From Tetragonia tetragonoides (taxonomy: Eukaryota; Streptophyta; Magnoliopsida; Caryophyllales; Aizoaceae), in NCBI GenBank assembly GCA_038025085.1, contig CM076149.1, positions 30,726,001 to 30,790,000 on the forward strand: a stretch of DNA of 64,000 nt. The letters are read 5' to 3'. The translations under genes and the position numbers were made by a program. Under the pieces are notes generated by a model. It saw only the letters and a list, made by a program, of their open reading frames with translations. It was not told the origin of the DNA and searched no databases. Position 1 is the first letter of the stretch. Each line of letters opens with the position of its first letter. Shown here piece by piece: positions 10,691-20,439 of this stretch.

Positions 10691-11045
10691 TAATTTTATC
10701 AAGTGACATCTTCCATGTGACACATTCTTGATAGACCAACAATTAATCTTAGAAGTTATTTATCAAGAAATACAATAAATAGGTAACCTACTTTAGATCA
10801 TTTTGTAGGACAAAGTGGAACTCCCGGATATCTCATTGGAAAAGTTTCCTCTATAATAACACCAAAATAGACTTTCCTCCAAAAAGAACGATGAGAGAGG
10901 AGAGATGAGAGAATCCTAGAGAGAGAAAGTGAGATGAGAGAATCCCCCTCACCCCGACCAACCCGACAGCTCCTCCAGTTCCCAGGCGGTAGATGGTTTT
11001 GATTCTCCCTTCTCAGTTCTCCCTCCCCTACTCCCAAACCCTTCA
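10691..11045 (+). repeat. ~355-bp direct repeat, copy 2
   Basis: Same sequence and orientation as 9189-9545, with small substitutions and indels. It ends abruptly after CCCTTCA and joins unrelated sequence. No LINE ORF1 continues from it. Confidence 0.85.
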
Positions 11046-11565
11046 CAAACAGCCACCCCATTGGTTCCATCTGCTTTCATATTTGTGTGTCAAAATGTAT
11101 TATGCAGTTTGTTTGTTTTTTTTATGAATAATTTTATCCTTCACTCTCATGTCACTACTTTCTTAGTAAATGTGCACTCTTGCTAAATTGACAGATAGGC
11201 TTTGACATATAAGCAAATATTGACACGTCATTATACACTTTAGGTGCATGTATCTTCCCCTATATGTCACAATTTCCAATGAAAATTCATTTCACCTATA
11301 TGTCTATTAAAGAATGTATCTAATAAATTATTGGATTAAAAAATCAAGAATGTAAAAAGAATTTTTTATATAAAATAAAATATATTTATATCAAATAGTG
11401 TATCGTTCGGGGCATACAATTAGAATTAAACTAGGAAAGTAAGAAACTTGATTTGAGTATAAAAAGGGAGAGACTATAGATTAAGAATTTTGTAGCAAGA
11501 TGTGATATAGGCAAAATATTTGTATAAATTTATACCAATGAAAATGTTTTAATTGAAACACACTA
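11046..11565. other. AT-rich non-coding DNA, partly Helitron body
   Basis: There is no open frame of note. The downstream part is probably the body of the Helitron whose 3' end lies at 11593; its 5' end could not be placed. Confidence 0.4.
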
Positions 11566-11593
11566 ACTGTGTATCGCACGGGAATGTAACTAG
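11566..11593 (+). mobile_element. Helitron 3' terminus (degenerate)
   Basis: A degenerate hairpin (ACTGTGTATCGCACGGG) is followed 7 nt later by CTAG and then a T, the layout of a Helitron 3' end. The stem has decayed compared with the copy ending at 12635. Confidence 0.55.
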
Positions 11594-11689
11594 TTATGAT
11601 AGATAATGTAACTAGAAGAATAGTGGCGAGGGCCTAGACCCTAATACAAGAAGTTGGGCCTAAATATACATGCCTAATAATAATTACAA

Positions 11690-11877
11690 TTTTTTTTTGG
11701 TTCACGACCAAGGATATCCACCGTCGAACACTGTGACTATATCCCCGCGTTGGGTTGTAGGCACCTCAAAGGGTGGGACAACTGGCCAAGGAATTTAAAA
11801 CCCCAAGGCAAGATTAGAACCCTCGACCTTGGTTAAGGTTGAATGAGTCCCTACCACTTAACTACACCTCCTTGATT
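11690..11877 (-). mobile_element. tRNA-derived SINE
   Basis: On the minus strand it starts with an A-box-like GTGTAGTTAAGTGGTAGGG, has a B-box-like GGTCGAGGGTTCTAAT, and ends in an A run (T's at 11690-11698). A 13-bp duplication, ATAATAATTACAA, lies at 11677-11689 and 11878-11890. The family differs from the SINEs at 784 and 1661. Confidence 0.8.
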
Positions 11878-11890
11878 ATAATAATTACAA

Positions 11891-12354
11891 ATTAATTATC
11901 TCTATTTACATTATCTATTATATATATTTCAGCTCAATTACATGCACATCTCTATAGTTTTTCTTTTTCCTTTTCTTTCTGATGAAAGTTCTATATTTCA
12001 TTCCCTTTTAACTTCAATGAAAGTGATCATTATGATTACATGCCTAGATAAGTTACATGCCAAGATCAATCACAATTCACAAGCCGATCAGAGTATCATT
12101 ATTTGACAACTGTCTTATAGTTTAACTGAAACTTTTACCTCCCAATCAACTTTTTAGTGCATAACCCAAAAACATAATACCCACACACTTTTTATTAATC
12201 TATGTAGTAAGATGAACATGAGAACATGTTTGAATTATTGGTTATTTAACTTGGATATTTTATGTAAATAATAATGCTTTTTTTGGCAAGAATTTTATCG
12301 CTGTCATTATGATTTAGCTTCTATATAATCAATATCTAAATAAAGCAACTATCA
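11891..12354. other. AT-rich intergenic DNA
   Basis: No gene, terminal repeat or RNA feature was recognised. Confidence 0.5.
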
Positions 12355-12635
12355 TCAATATATATATGTAAAATTGAGTTCTCATCCAGCATTGAATAGG
12401 TAATAAATAGCCATAAATGCATGGGTGATTAAAAAGAAATTAAAAATAATTTTGTTTGATTTTAATAAGAAATAAGTAACATAAGTATTATATTTATTAT
12501 CTTATTATTGTTCTTTTCTACTCCTATTATTCCACTTTACATATTGATATGATTAAAATTATTATTATATTTCTTCTAATAACAGAGTATGCATGATAAA
12601 CAAGAACCCGTGCATCGCACGGGCATGAAATCTAG
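12355..12635 (+). mobile_element. Complete small Helitron (family H1), 281 bp
   Basis: It begins TCAATATATATATG and ends with the hairpin CCCGTGC-ATC-GCACGGG, an 8-nt spacer and CTAG. It sits between A (12354) and T (12636), the A|T target expected of Helitrons. There is no coding capacity. It is the one plus-strand single copy of the family that forms the tandem array at 54612-59459, and it fixes that family's two ends. Confidence 0.88.
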
Positions 12636-12759
12636 TACACATACAAAAATTATAGAGGAGTAATTTGGATTGTCTTCTTTTCATAATGACGGGTTAAATG
12701 ATCAATTTAAATAATTAATGACCTGGCACTAAGCTTTTTGGGTCTGGTAATAACATCAG

Positions 12760-15180
12760 TCATATTTAAAGGCCAATGTTATTATCAAGCCATAAAATAC
12801 TATTTTCAATTCATTTAGTTTATGTCATATATGAAACATAAAAGAGCTCAATCTCCTAATATTAAAACTTGGCAATAGTCACTACAAGAAAATAGAACAA
12901 TTGCGACGGAATTCCCAGTTGTAAATGGCTTAAATCTCGTCGTAAATGTTCATTTACGACCAGCAACGCGCGCGGTCGTGACTGGTCGTAAAAGGCTTGA
13001 TCGTAAGTAATATTACGACGGTTTTTGGATAGCCGTTGTAGTTGATTATTTACGACGAGTTTCAAATCTCGTCGTAAATGTAATGCAATTGCGACCAACT
13101 TCTGGTCGTAATTGTTAATTCTGGATTGCTCAGTATTCATTTACTGTGACCATTTTCTCGTCGCAATTGTTCATTATCTCGTCGTAGATATTTTGTTGCT
13201 GCCACAATAAAAGCGCAATTTGCTGACATCTACAATGATTGATTCTTGTTCTAATTACCTGTAGAAGACCCAGATTTGGTCCATCATATAATTTTCTCAA
13301 TATAATTTAGAATCCTCAATGGATCATGAAGAGCATATAGTAAGTGCTTCATATATATTAATTTATACATACAATGTCATATTTCATTAATTAGTAGTAG
13401 TTAAATCGGTATAATCAGTAGTTCCAAGGTCCTAAAAACTACATACACAAAAAGCTTCATCTCCCAAAAAGTGTCTTCAGCTCTTGTGCACTGATTTTCT
13501 ACCCCTACAACTTCACTTCTGTCCAAAAAGTTTCTTCTACTCTTGTTCTTTAACTCTATTAATTAATCACCTACCTGCACATATTAAGATAAAAATATAT
13601 AAGATTATTTTACACTATACGGAAAACATGCACCATTATGACTCACAATTCTGTAATTATCAGGCTACAGGTTGTTTTACGAGAATCAGTTTGCAACAAA
13701 TCCAACATTAAAAATACTTAGTATAGTTCTGCCCTGGTGAAGAGTTTAAACTCTTATAAACTTATCACTGTATCACAACAAGATATATAACCATTTGCAA
13801 ACCCCAAACACAGATTCAACAAGTATTCCCAATTCGTAAAAAATATTACACAATTACGACGAGCCCAGGAACCTAGTCGTTATCGATACTCAATTACGAC
13901 CAGAAACGCGTCTCCTCGCTAAAAAATGGTCGTAAATATGCACATTTCTTGTAGTGAGTGCTTATTGACATAACACTAACAATTGACCTAACAATAAACT
14001 CACACCCTATTTAGAAAGTTTAAACAAATTTAGTAATATCCAAGTGCATGTACGAATTTCATGGTTTTTTCTTCGAGTTAATGAATAACATAAGTAGAGC
14101 CGATTCTTGCAGCAACAAGAACAACACATGAATTACTAGTATAATGAAGGTCGGGGTTGTTGGAATTACCAAGGAAAACAGCAGTGGGGGAATAATAATT
14201 GGAGCCAAACCTCGAAAGCAGATTTAAGAGATGAATCTCTTGAAATTAAGGTGCTAGAATTAGTTGATATGATGTTGATCATCATAGTAAGAATGGAAGA
14301 AAGATAAATAATGATTTTTTCATGATGGGCCCTTATTCATGCGAATCATGTGTGCTACAAATAAGAGTATCAACCAGATTATTTATTAGCCAAATAAATT
14401 CACTTAAAAATAGTTGCGTGTGTGGACACATTACACCATGAATCATGAAAATAATTGAAATCCAATAAGTAACTTAAATCATAAAAAATTTCGATGGGAA
14501 ACTCAAATCATAATTTATTTCATGACGTGATAATAAAAAACAAAATAAGTAACCACTCAAATAATTTCGGTGAGACTAGAGATTAGTAGAGAAGAAGCTT
14601 GTCTCTATTCACTACTATATATATTTGTTTCTGACAATCACTATTCACTACCATGACTCACGTGGTTTGGTTTGTTATTAAGTACAAGAGCATTTCCAAT
14701 GCAAGGTTTTTATAAAGGTTAGTAGAAAAAAAACTATTAATTAAGAAATTCACATTTCCATAGTGAAAAATCTAATAGCTCCATAATATTGCACCCAGTC
14801 CCAGATTAGCAAGACTCGGTTAGACAAACCTGATTTGTAGGTTATGATTTGACATAGACAATAAATCTCTTAGAGTTTTATAATATAGAGAACTAGAGCT
14901 TTATACAAGTGAGATTTTTGAGATATGATATAGCATAGGGAAAAATCTCACTAGAATTTGTAGCATTATTGAAATTGCTTGTTGAGTAATTTTCGAGTTC
15001 TGAGAAGAATACAACAAAGGAAAAGATAATCTGCTTTTGAAGGTTTGATTCTCTCGTATCCTGTTGCTGATTAGCTTACACTTCATTGCAACTTTTTTCC
15101 TTCTTAGGTAGTATCAACCACTCCCAACCACTTTCAGAATAATGAATCATGACGGATGTATGTATTTATTTTACTTATTC
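12760..15180 (+). repeat. Diverged segmental duplication, copy A
   Basis: It is colinear with interrupted segments of 45123-54330. Shared anchors include AAAGGCCAATGTTATTAT, TAACATAAGTAGA, GTGCTAGAATTA, CACGTGGTTTGGTTTGTTAT and AGCTTACACTTCAT. In this copy the CACTA element (12880-13956) and about 330 bases near 14690-15040 (starting near GAGCATTTCCAATGC, perhaps a MITE) are extra. No protein is encoded. Confidence 0.75.
12880..13956. mobile_element. Non-autonomous CACTA (En/Spm-type) element
   Basis: The termini are CACTACAAGAAAA at the left and TTTCTTGTAGTG at the right, with a 3-bp duplication AGT at 12877-12879 and 13957-13959. Subterminal regions carry many copies of TCGTCGTAAAT and its inverse ACGACGA, the short-repeat pattern that CACTA transposase-binding regions show. 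There is no transposase frame in the 1,077 bp. Confidence 0.92.
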
Positions 15181-16018
15181 GGGCTAATTTAATATAAATG
15201 GGTAAGTTACATGTACTCATCTGATCTAACGGGTTTAGTGAATAATGACAATTATGATGATGATGATGATGATAATGTTAATTATTATTATAATAATAAT
15301 AATAATTATTATTATTATTATTATTATTATAATACAACAAGAACGAAAAAGAAAATACATTAACTCAATTTTATTGTTTTGATAGTTCAAAAAAGGCACT
15401 TTCACCAACGTAACAATAGATATTTAGGTCCACTTTTAAAAAGAAAAATTATTTTCATGTGATAAGTTATTCAAATACCTAATTATTTTAATTAAGAGAA
15501 AGAAACAAAAAACGAAAAGTTGAAAATAAGAAGGAATTAAAGATAATAAAAGATACCCTAAAAAATAACGAAAGAAAAGCAATTTCGATAAAACAAAATG
15601 TAAGCAGTTTAAGAGAAAATGTATAATAAATAAATAAAATTGAGAAGAAAAAAAATCAATTTAAAAAACATAAGTTATCAAAGTCTAAGAAAATAGAAAA
15701 GAAAAAAAAAAAACAAAGGAATGTCGTATGAAATAGTCAAAAGTAAATGAACAAAATTCTACTAGTATAAAAAAAGTATATGACCTGCTGTGACATGATC
15801 ACTTCATGTACCCTGATGATTGATGGCCAGGGGGTCATAAATCAAAATCGAGGAAATGTTATTATCAAAGATAAAAATAAAGCATTTTGAATTTAATTAG
15901 AATGAACGGTAGAGATTTAATTAGAATCTTAAAAAAGGATTCAGATTGTTTGTTATGGTGAATCCCAACAAGTTTTCGGGTATATAAAAAAGTGATATTG
16001 ACTATATAAATAGTCCAT
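15181..16018. other. AT-rich DNA with GAT/AAT microsatellite
   Basis: A compound microsatellite, (GAT)n then (AAT)n/(ATT)n, covers about 15254-15332. A strongly A-rich plus-strand stretch follows to about 15770. Nothing coding was seen. Confidence 0.6.
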
Positions 16019-16560
16019 TTTTTTTTAGCCCAAATCAAGAATCATCAGTTGAACATTTAGGCTATCATGACACATTGCCACGTATCTTTAATGAAAAACA
16101 ATAAGAATTGTGTTGTCTTTTTTTCAATATTTTATTTGGCTTTTATTATAAAATTCAGAAGAATACAAAACATATACATTTCAAGTAGTAATGCAGCTAG
16201 TATTGGAAATATTCAACTTACAGGATGTCCACTCAAAATAGTAAAACTCATCGAATATATATTTATTTCATGAAAAAAACACACAAAAAATCTTAGACAT
16301 CAAAGAACCTACAAGGCTACAAGTCTACAACTCATATCCATGCATCATTCTAGCACTATTTATAATTTATATTTAAGCTAATTATAAACCTTATTTATTA
16401 TGACAATAACCCGGCAAACAAATCTTTTTGATCAATTTCAAAATCGCATGCCAGTTGTGTGCTCTAAAATCATTTTTGTCTAAAAAATAGTAGTGTTAGT
16501 AGTTATAAAAATACTAATTAACTAATGATCACCATGTTCACGTATCTATAAAGAGGACAA
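16019..16560 (+). repeat. Upstream duplicate of the MLP promoter region
   Basis: It repeats, in the same order and with moderate divergence, the sequence at about 16942-17500 just upstream of the MLP gene. Shared blocks include TTTAGGCTATCATGA, GGAAATATTCAACTTACA, CTACAAGTCTACAACT, AATCATTTTTGTCTAAAAAA (one base differs) and a terminal TATA box (TATAAAG at 16547-16553). No MLP coding sequence follows it. Confidence 0.75.
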
Positions 16561-16645
16561 TTCCGATATCATATCTCTAACCTAAGATCTCTATCTTGCA
16601 ACTACTCCTATATGATGCACGAAAAGTAACAACAAATATATATAC

Positions 16646-16783
16646 CTTCCACAAAATACCATGGGATCACTAAAACATGCATTATAGATGAGAGTTGGAA
16701 TCTTGGGAATGGAATACCCTTGCGTGAAGGACTTTACCCCTTCGTAAACAGGATTAGTCTTGATCCAAAGGTATAAGGTGAAC
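16646..16783 (-). other. Exon-like fragment with intact splice sites
   Basis: On the minus strand a TTACAG acceptor precedes base 16783 and a GGTATAT-type donor follows base 16646. The 138 nt between are open for exactly 46 codons (includes WIKTNPVYEGVKSFTQGYSI and IPTLIYNACFSDPMVFCG). I do not recognise the protein. It lies between the two promoter copies of the MLP locus and may be a relic of a rearranged gene, a captured exon or chance. Confidence 0.3.
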
Positions 16784-17475
16784 CTGTAATACACACCCAA
16801 AAAAAAAATCGCTTCTACTCAAGAAACTAACATTTCTATGATCAAAAAAAAAAAAAAAAAAGAAACTAACATTTCTTTTAATCATTTTGTGTTAATCGTT
16901 AACTAATACCACCACGTAATTGTAGAGATTTCTCATTCTTTTGGGCCAAATCATCAGATGGACTTTTAGGCTATCATGATTAGATTTTTCCAGGTATTTA
17001 CATAAATAATTAGATTTGTGCCGTATCTTTAAAATATCTTTTTTTTTTTGTTAAAACTGGAAAGGATAGAAAAAAAAAATTACATTTCAAATTAATATGA
17101 CACCTGTTTGCAGCTAGCGCTGGAAATATTCAACTTACATGATATCAACTTACATTTTTATTCATAAATTATTCACAGAAATTCTTATTCATCAAAAGGA
17201 CCTACAAGTCTACAACTTCTATCCCATTTCTCTAGCACTAATTATAATTAATATTTAGGCTAATTATTAATGATTAACTTATCTATAATGACGATAACGT
17301 GGCGAACCATTCTCATCGATGATTTCTATGTCGCTTGCCAGTTGTATATATAATTCATCTACTCTATCACGTTATAATTAAAATAACGATCAAAAATCAT
17401 TTTTATCTAAAAAATAGTAGCATTAGTAGTAATAAAAATACTAATATATTTATGACCATCTAGTTCACGTACATC

Positions 17476-17483
17476 TATAAAAG
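17476..17483 (+). promoter_or_regulatory. TATA box of the MLP gene
   Basis: TATAAAAG lies 75 bp before the ATG at 17558, leaving room for a 5' UTR of roughly 45 bases. The same element (TATAAAG) is conserved at the same place in the duplicated upstream copy. Confidence 0.65.
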
Positions 17484-17557
17484 AAGAACAATTTTGGGAA
17501 GCAATTATCCACAACCAAATTCCAAATTGATAGTCAAATAGTATTATTTCAACAATT

Positions 17558-19695
17558 ATGGGGGCAATATGCAAGTTCGAAATTGAGGTTGACATTAAGT
17601 CATGTGGTGATACATTTCATGAACTATTCAGTACTAAACCCCATCATGTCTCCAATATCATACCAGATAGTGTTCATGGATGTGAATTACATGATGGTGA
17701 ATTTGGCAAGGCTGGCTCTATCATTTGCTGGGACTATACCGTAGGTAATTATTATATGCTCACTCATTCAATTTAATGCTTATTTTTTTTTATTTGATTG
17801 TATATAATCTTATGTGAGACCAATTCATAAAAAATTGGGTCACAAATGAGAGATACAAGGATCAATTTTTTGAGTCGTAATTCTTATTTTACTAAAAAAA
17901 ATGACCATTTTCTCACCAAACGTTATGGTAAAACCGTCTTAAACAAACATTTGTCCAAATTGTTTAAATTTACCCCTCTAAAAAATAATGTTTAAATTCA
18001 TGCATAAATTAGCTTATCTCATCACCATACAATTGCTTCATTTGAGTGTGAACTATTCCTCTATTGTTTCTCAAAAAAAATAAAATAAAGTATTCCTCTA
18101 TTGTATATATGCTTGCGACAACATGATTATTGATTAGTCTATCAAGTACCAAATTTTCAATGACCATACCTTTATTTGTTTCTTTGAAAAATCAATTTAT
18201 AATATTAGCTTTATATATTCTAAAAAACATTAATGTGGACCATAGTTTTGTAAGGTCGTTTACTTATTTAGGCCCCGTTCTTTTTAACTAGATAAAACTA
18301 AACTAAAATGGATTGAACTGAACTGAATTAAACTGAATCGAAATCTTTTAACTTGACCTTTGACCAATTTACTCATCCAAACATATTCAATATTAGACTC
18401 TTTTGAAAATATGCTTTGAAATCTTTTCGATGACATAGTTATCATGATGGATATATTTCAAAATAAATAGTTATTAAAGTAATAAAGTCACGCATAAACT
18501 GAATAGAACCGAATTAAAATAAACTGAACTGAATTCAAGTGAATTTAAGCTGAGGCAACAGAGCCTTAAAATATATAAGTTATGTGTGGTACTCTGACTT
18601 TTTTCCATAAATAAACGGTATTTTGTGGTGCTCTAACAATCCAATATGTGGATAGCAATTTTTTTTGCTCATCGGATAGCAAGTTAAGCTATACTCTATC
18701 TTGCAAATATGCTCACCAAAGATGCCTGGTGGAATTGAACCCGCAACTTCTTACAAATACGCTCACTAAAAGGCCCAATAGAATTTGAACAGTGACCTTT
18801 GTCATGAAATTCAACTTCATGATGACCTCCATTATTCCTTTCAGGGCAAACTATTTAAGCTACCCTAAATAAACTATAATGATCAGACAAACTCTTAGGA
18901 GACTTATTACAAGTTTGTGACAGTAACCAATGGCGGGCAAGAATTTTATTTAGATCTATCTAATTGCATCATTCAAACTAAACCTAATATAAAAAATCCC
19001 AGTCCGTGGGTCTGACCCCGCCCATATTGGGTAAGGGTTGGGATGAAGCTGAAGCCCACAAATCTAACCCCAAATTGTAATTATTTTGATTTTTTCATAT
19101 TTTTCTTTTAATATGCTTGCTGTAATTCTAATTTGAGTTTTTTTTAAAAAATATTTTATTTTAAAATTTGATGTTATGGTTGTGTAGATCTCGAAAAGTT
19201 ATAAAGATTTAAAAAAATCACCTCAAACGCATACTGGGATCAAAAGTTATGCTTAAATTTAGAAAATTAATGATATCCTGAAATTGGCCTGAAAAGCCCA
19301 GTGGCCCGCCTAAAACTCGATAGGATTGAGTATGAACATAGGTTTTTGGTTCGAAAATCCGATGGGCCGACCTAGTGATCACCTCTAATTCAAACTGACA
19401 AAATGTTGTGGTTCTTGGATTTTTAGATGGGAAAAGATGTGTGGCTAAGCAGTTAGTGGAAGAAATAGATGAAGAGAACAAGATTGTGAGACTCAAATTA
19501 ATAGAAGGAGATCTGCTAAACGATTGTAAGAGTTTCACGATCACAATTCAAGTCATAGAGAGGGGTGAAATCACTGCTGTGAAGTGGATTTTTGAATTTG
19601 AGAAGCTTGTCGACAATGGACCTTATCCTACCGAAGTTTTTAACCTTGCCATTTTCATTACCAGAGAAATTGAGGCCCATCATCTCAATGCATGA
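17558..19695 (+). CDS. Major latex protein-like (MLP, Bet v 1 superfamily) protein, two exons
   Basis: Exon 1 is 17558-17744 and exon 2 is 19427-19695. The intron is GT-AG in phase 1, rebuilding an Asp codon (TVDGKRCVAKQ). The product is 151 residues, the usual MLP length. It starts MGAICKFEIEVDIKSCGDTF and has the family blocks HVSNIIPDSVHGCELHDGEF, GSIICWDYTV, the basic-acidic EEIDEENKIVRLKLIEGDLL, the strand AVKWIFEFEKL and the C-terminal helix ending EIEAHHLNA. The single intron sits at the conserved Bet v 1 position. Bet v 1/MLP proteins fold around a hydrophobic cavity that binds small lipophilic ligands in the cytosol; MLPs are linked to defence and stress. The ligand here is unknown. 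The frame is clean, and a TATA box lies at 17476. The 1.7-kb intron holds a Tourist MITE and a possible tRNA-like SINE relic near 18660-18870. Confidence 0.93.
18271..18565. mobile_element. Tourist-like (PIF/Harbinger) MITE in the MLP intron
   Basis: Imperfect terminal repeats GGCCCCGTTC (left) and the inverse of GAGCC-type end (ends AACAGAGCC) are flanked by the 3-bp duplication TTA at 18268-18270 and 18566-18568. The interior is non-coding and rich in AACTGAA words. The TIR match is modest, so the superfamily rests mainly on the TTA duplication. Confidence 0.6.
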
Positions 19696-20330
19696 TAAAG
19701 GGGAAGACATATACCTACTATCTATAATGTGATCAACCATTTAAGCATTAATTTGGTGTGTGCATGTTTCTCTTTGTGATTGATTTCTTATTTTCTTGAA
19801 TAATAAGTTATATATTGTGTGCCAAGTGCGTGTTTGCCTTATTTTTACTTTTATTATTTGAGCTAAAGTGGTTGCCTTCTTTAGTAATCAATTTCAATCG
19901 TTACCAACCAATTTCAATTTCATCTCCTGATTTTTAGGAATCAGATTCAATTGGGTACCCAGTTTAAAAAAATTATAAGATTTTTACCATTTTTGAAAAT
20001 AAAAAATGGTGAGTTTTTGGTAAGATTAGTTGTTTACAAAATTGTATTTGTAATTTTAATGTTTTGATGATTGTACTTGTAATATTAATTGTTAAATGAT
20101 TGCTAAATGTAAATCTCAAATTACTAAACACAAATCATTTTTTCCATATTATCCCTATCATATGATCCATTCCTAATTCCCACCAGCCTTCCGCCTCCCC
20201 CTCCCTCTCTCTTATATAGTTGTATTGATTGCATCGCACACTTATGCGTCAACTATGGTCAATCTTAAACCCAATATGTATTTTCACAGTAGTTTTGCAT
20301 CACCAATTCTTCATCATCATCAGCATAGTC
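19696..20330 (+). other. 3' UTR and downstream flank of the MLP gene
   Basis: An AATAAT signal-like motif near 19799 could guide polyadenylation. The rest is AT-rich with no open frame or repeat terminus recognised. Confidence 0.5.
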
Positions 20331-20439
20331 TTTTTTTTTTTTTTTTGGGTAGAAATTAGAGCATTAATATTAAATAAGTTCAAAAGGAGTTTAGAGCCTA
20401 GTCTGGCTCTAAACTAATACAACCCAATTGTTCCTCTTG

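Noticed and set aside
9189..11045. LTR retrotransposon bounded by the 356-bp repeats
   Set aside because: No TG...CA tips, primer-binding site, polypurine tract or outer duplication; the enclosed protein is a LINE ORF1 that starts within the first repeat.
18655..18870. SINE in the MLP intron (minus strand, GGGTTCAATTCCACC)
   Set aside because: A B-box-like motif and a vague head are visible, but no duplication or tail could be placed; mentioned only in the MLP entry.
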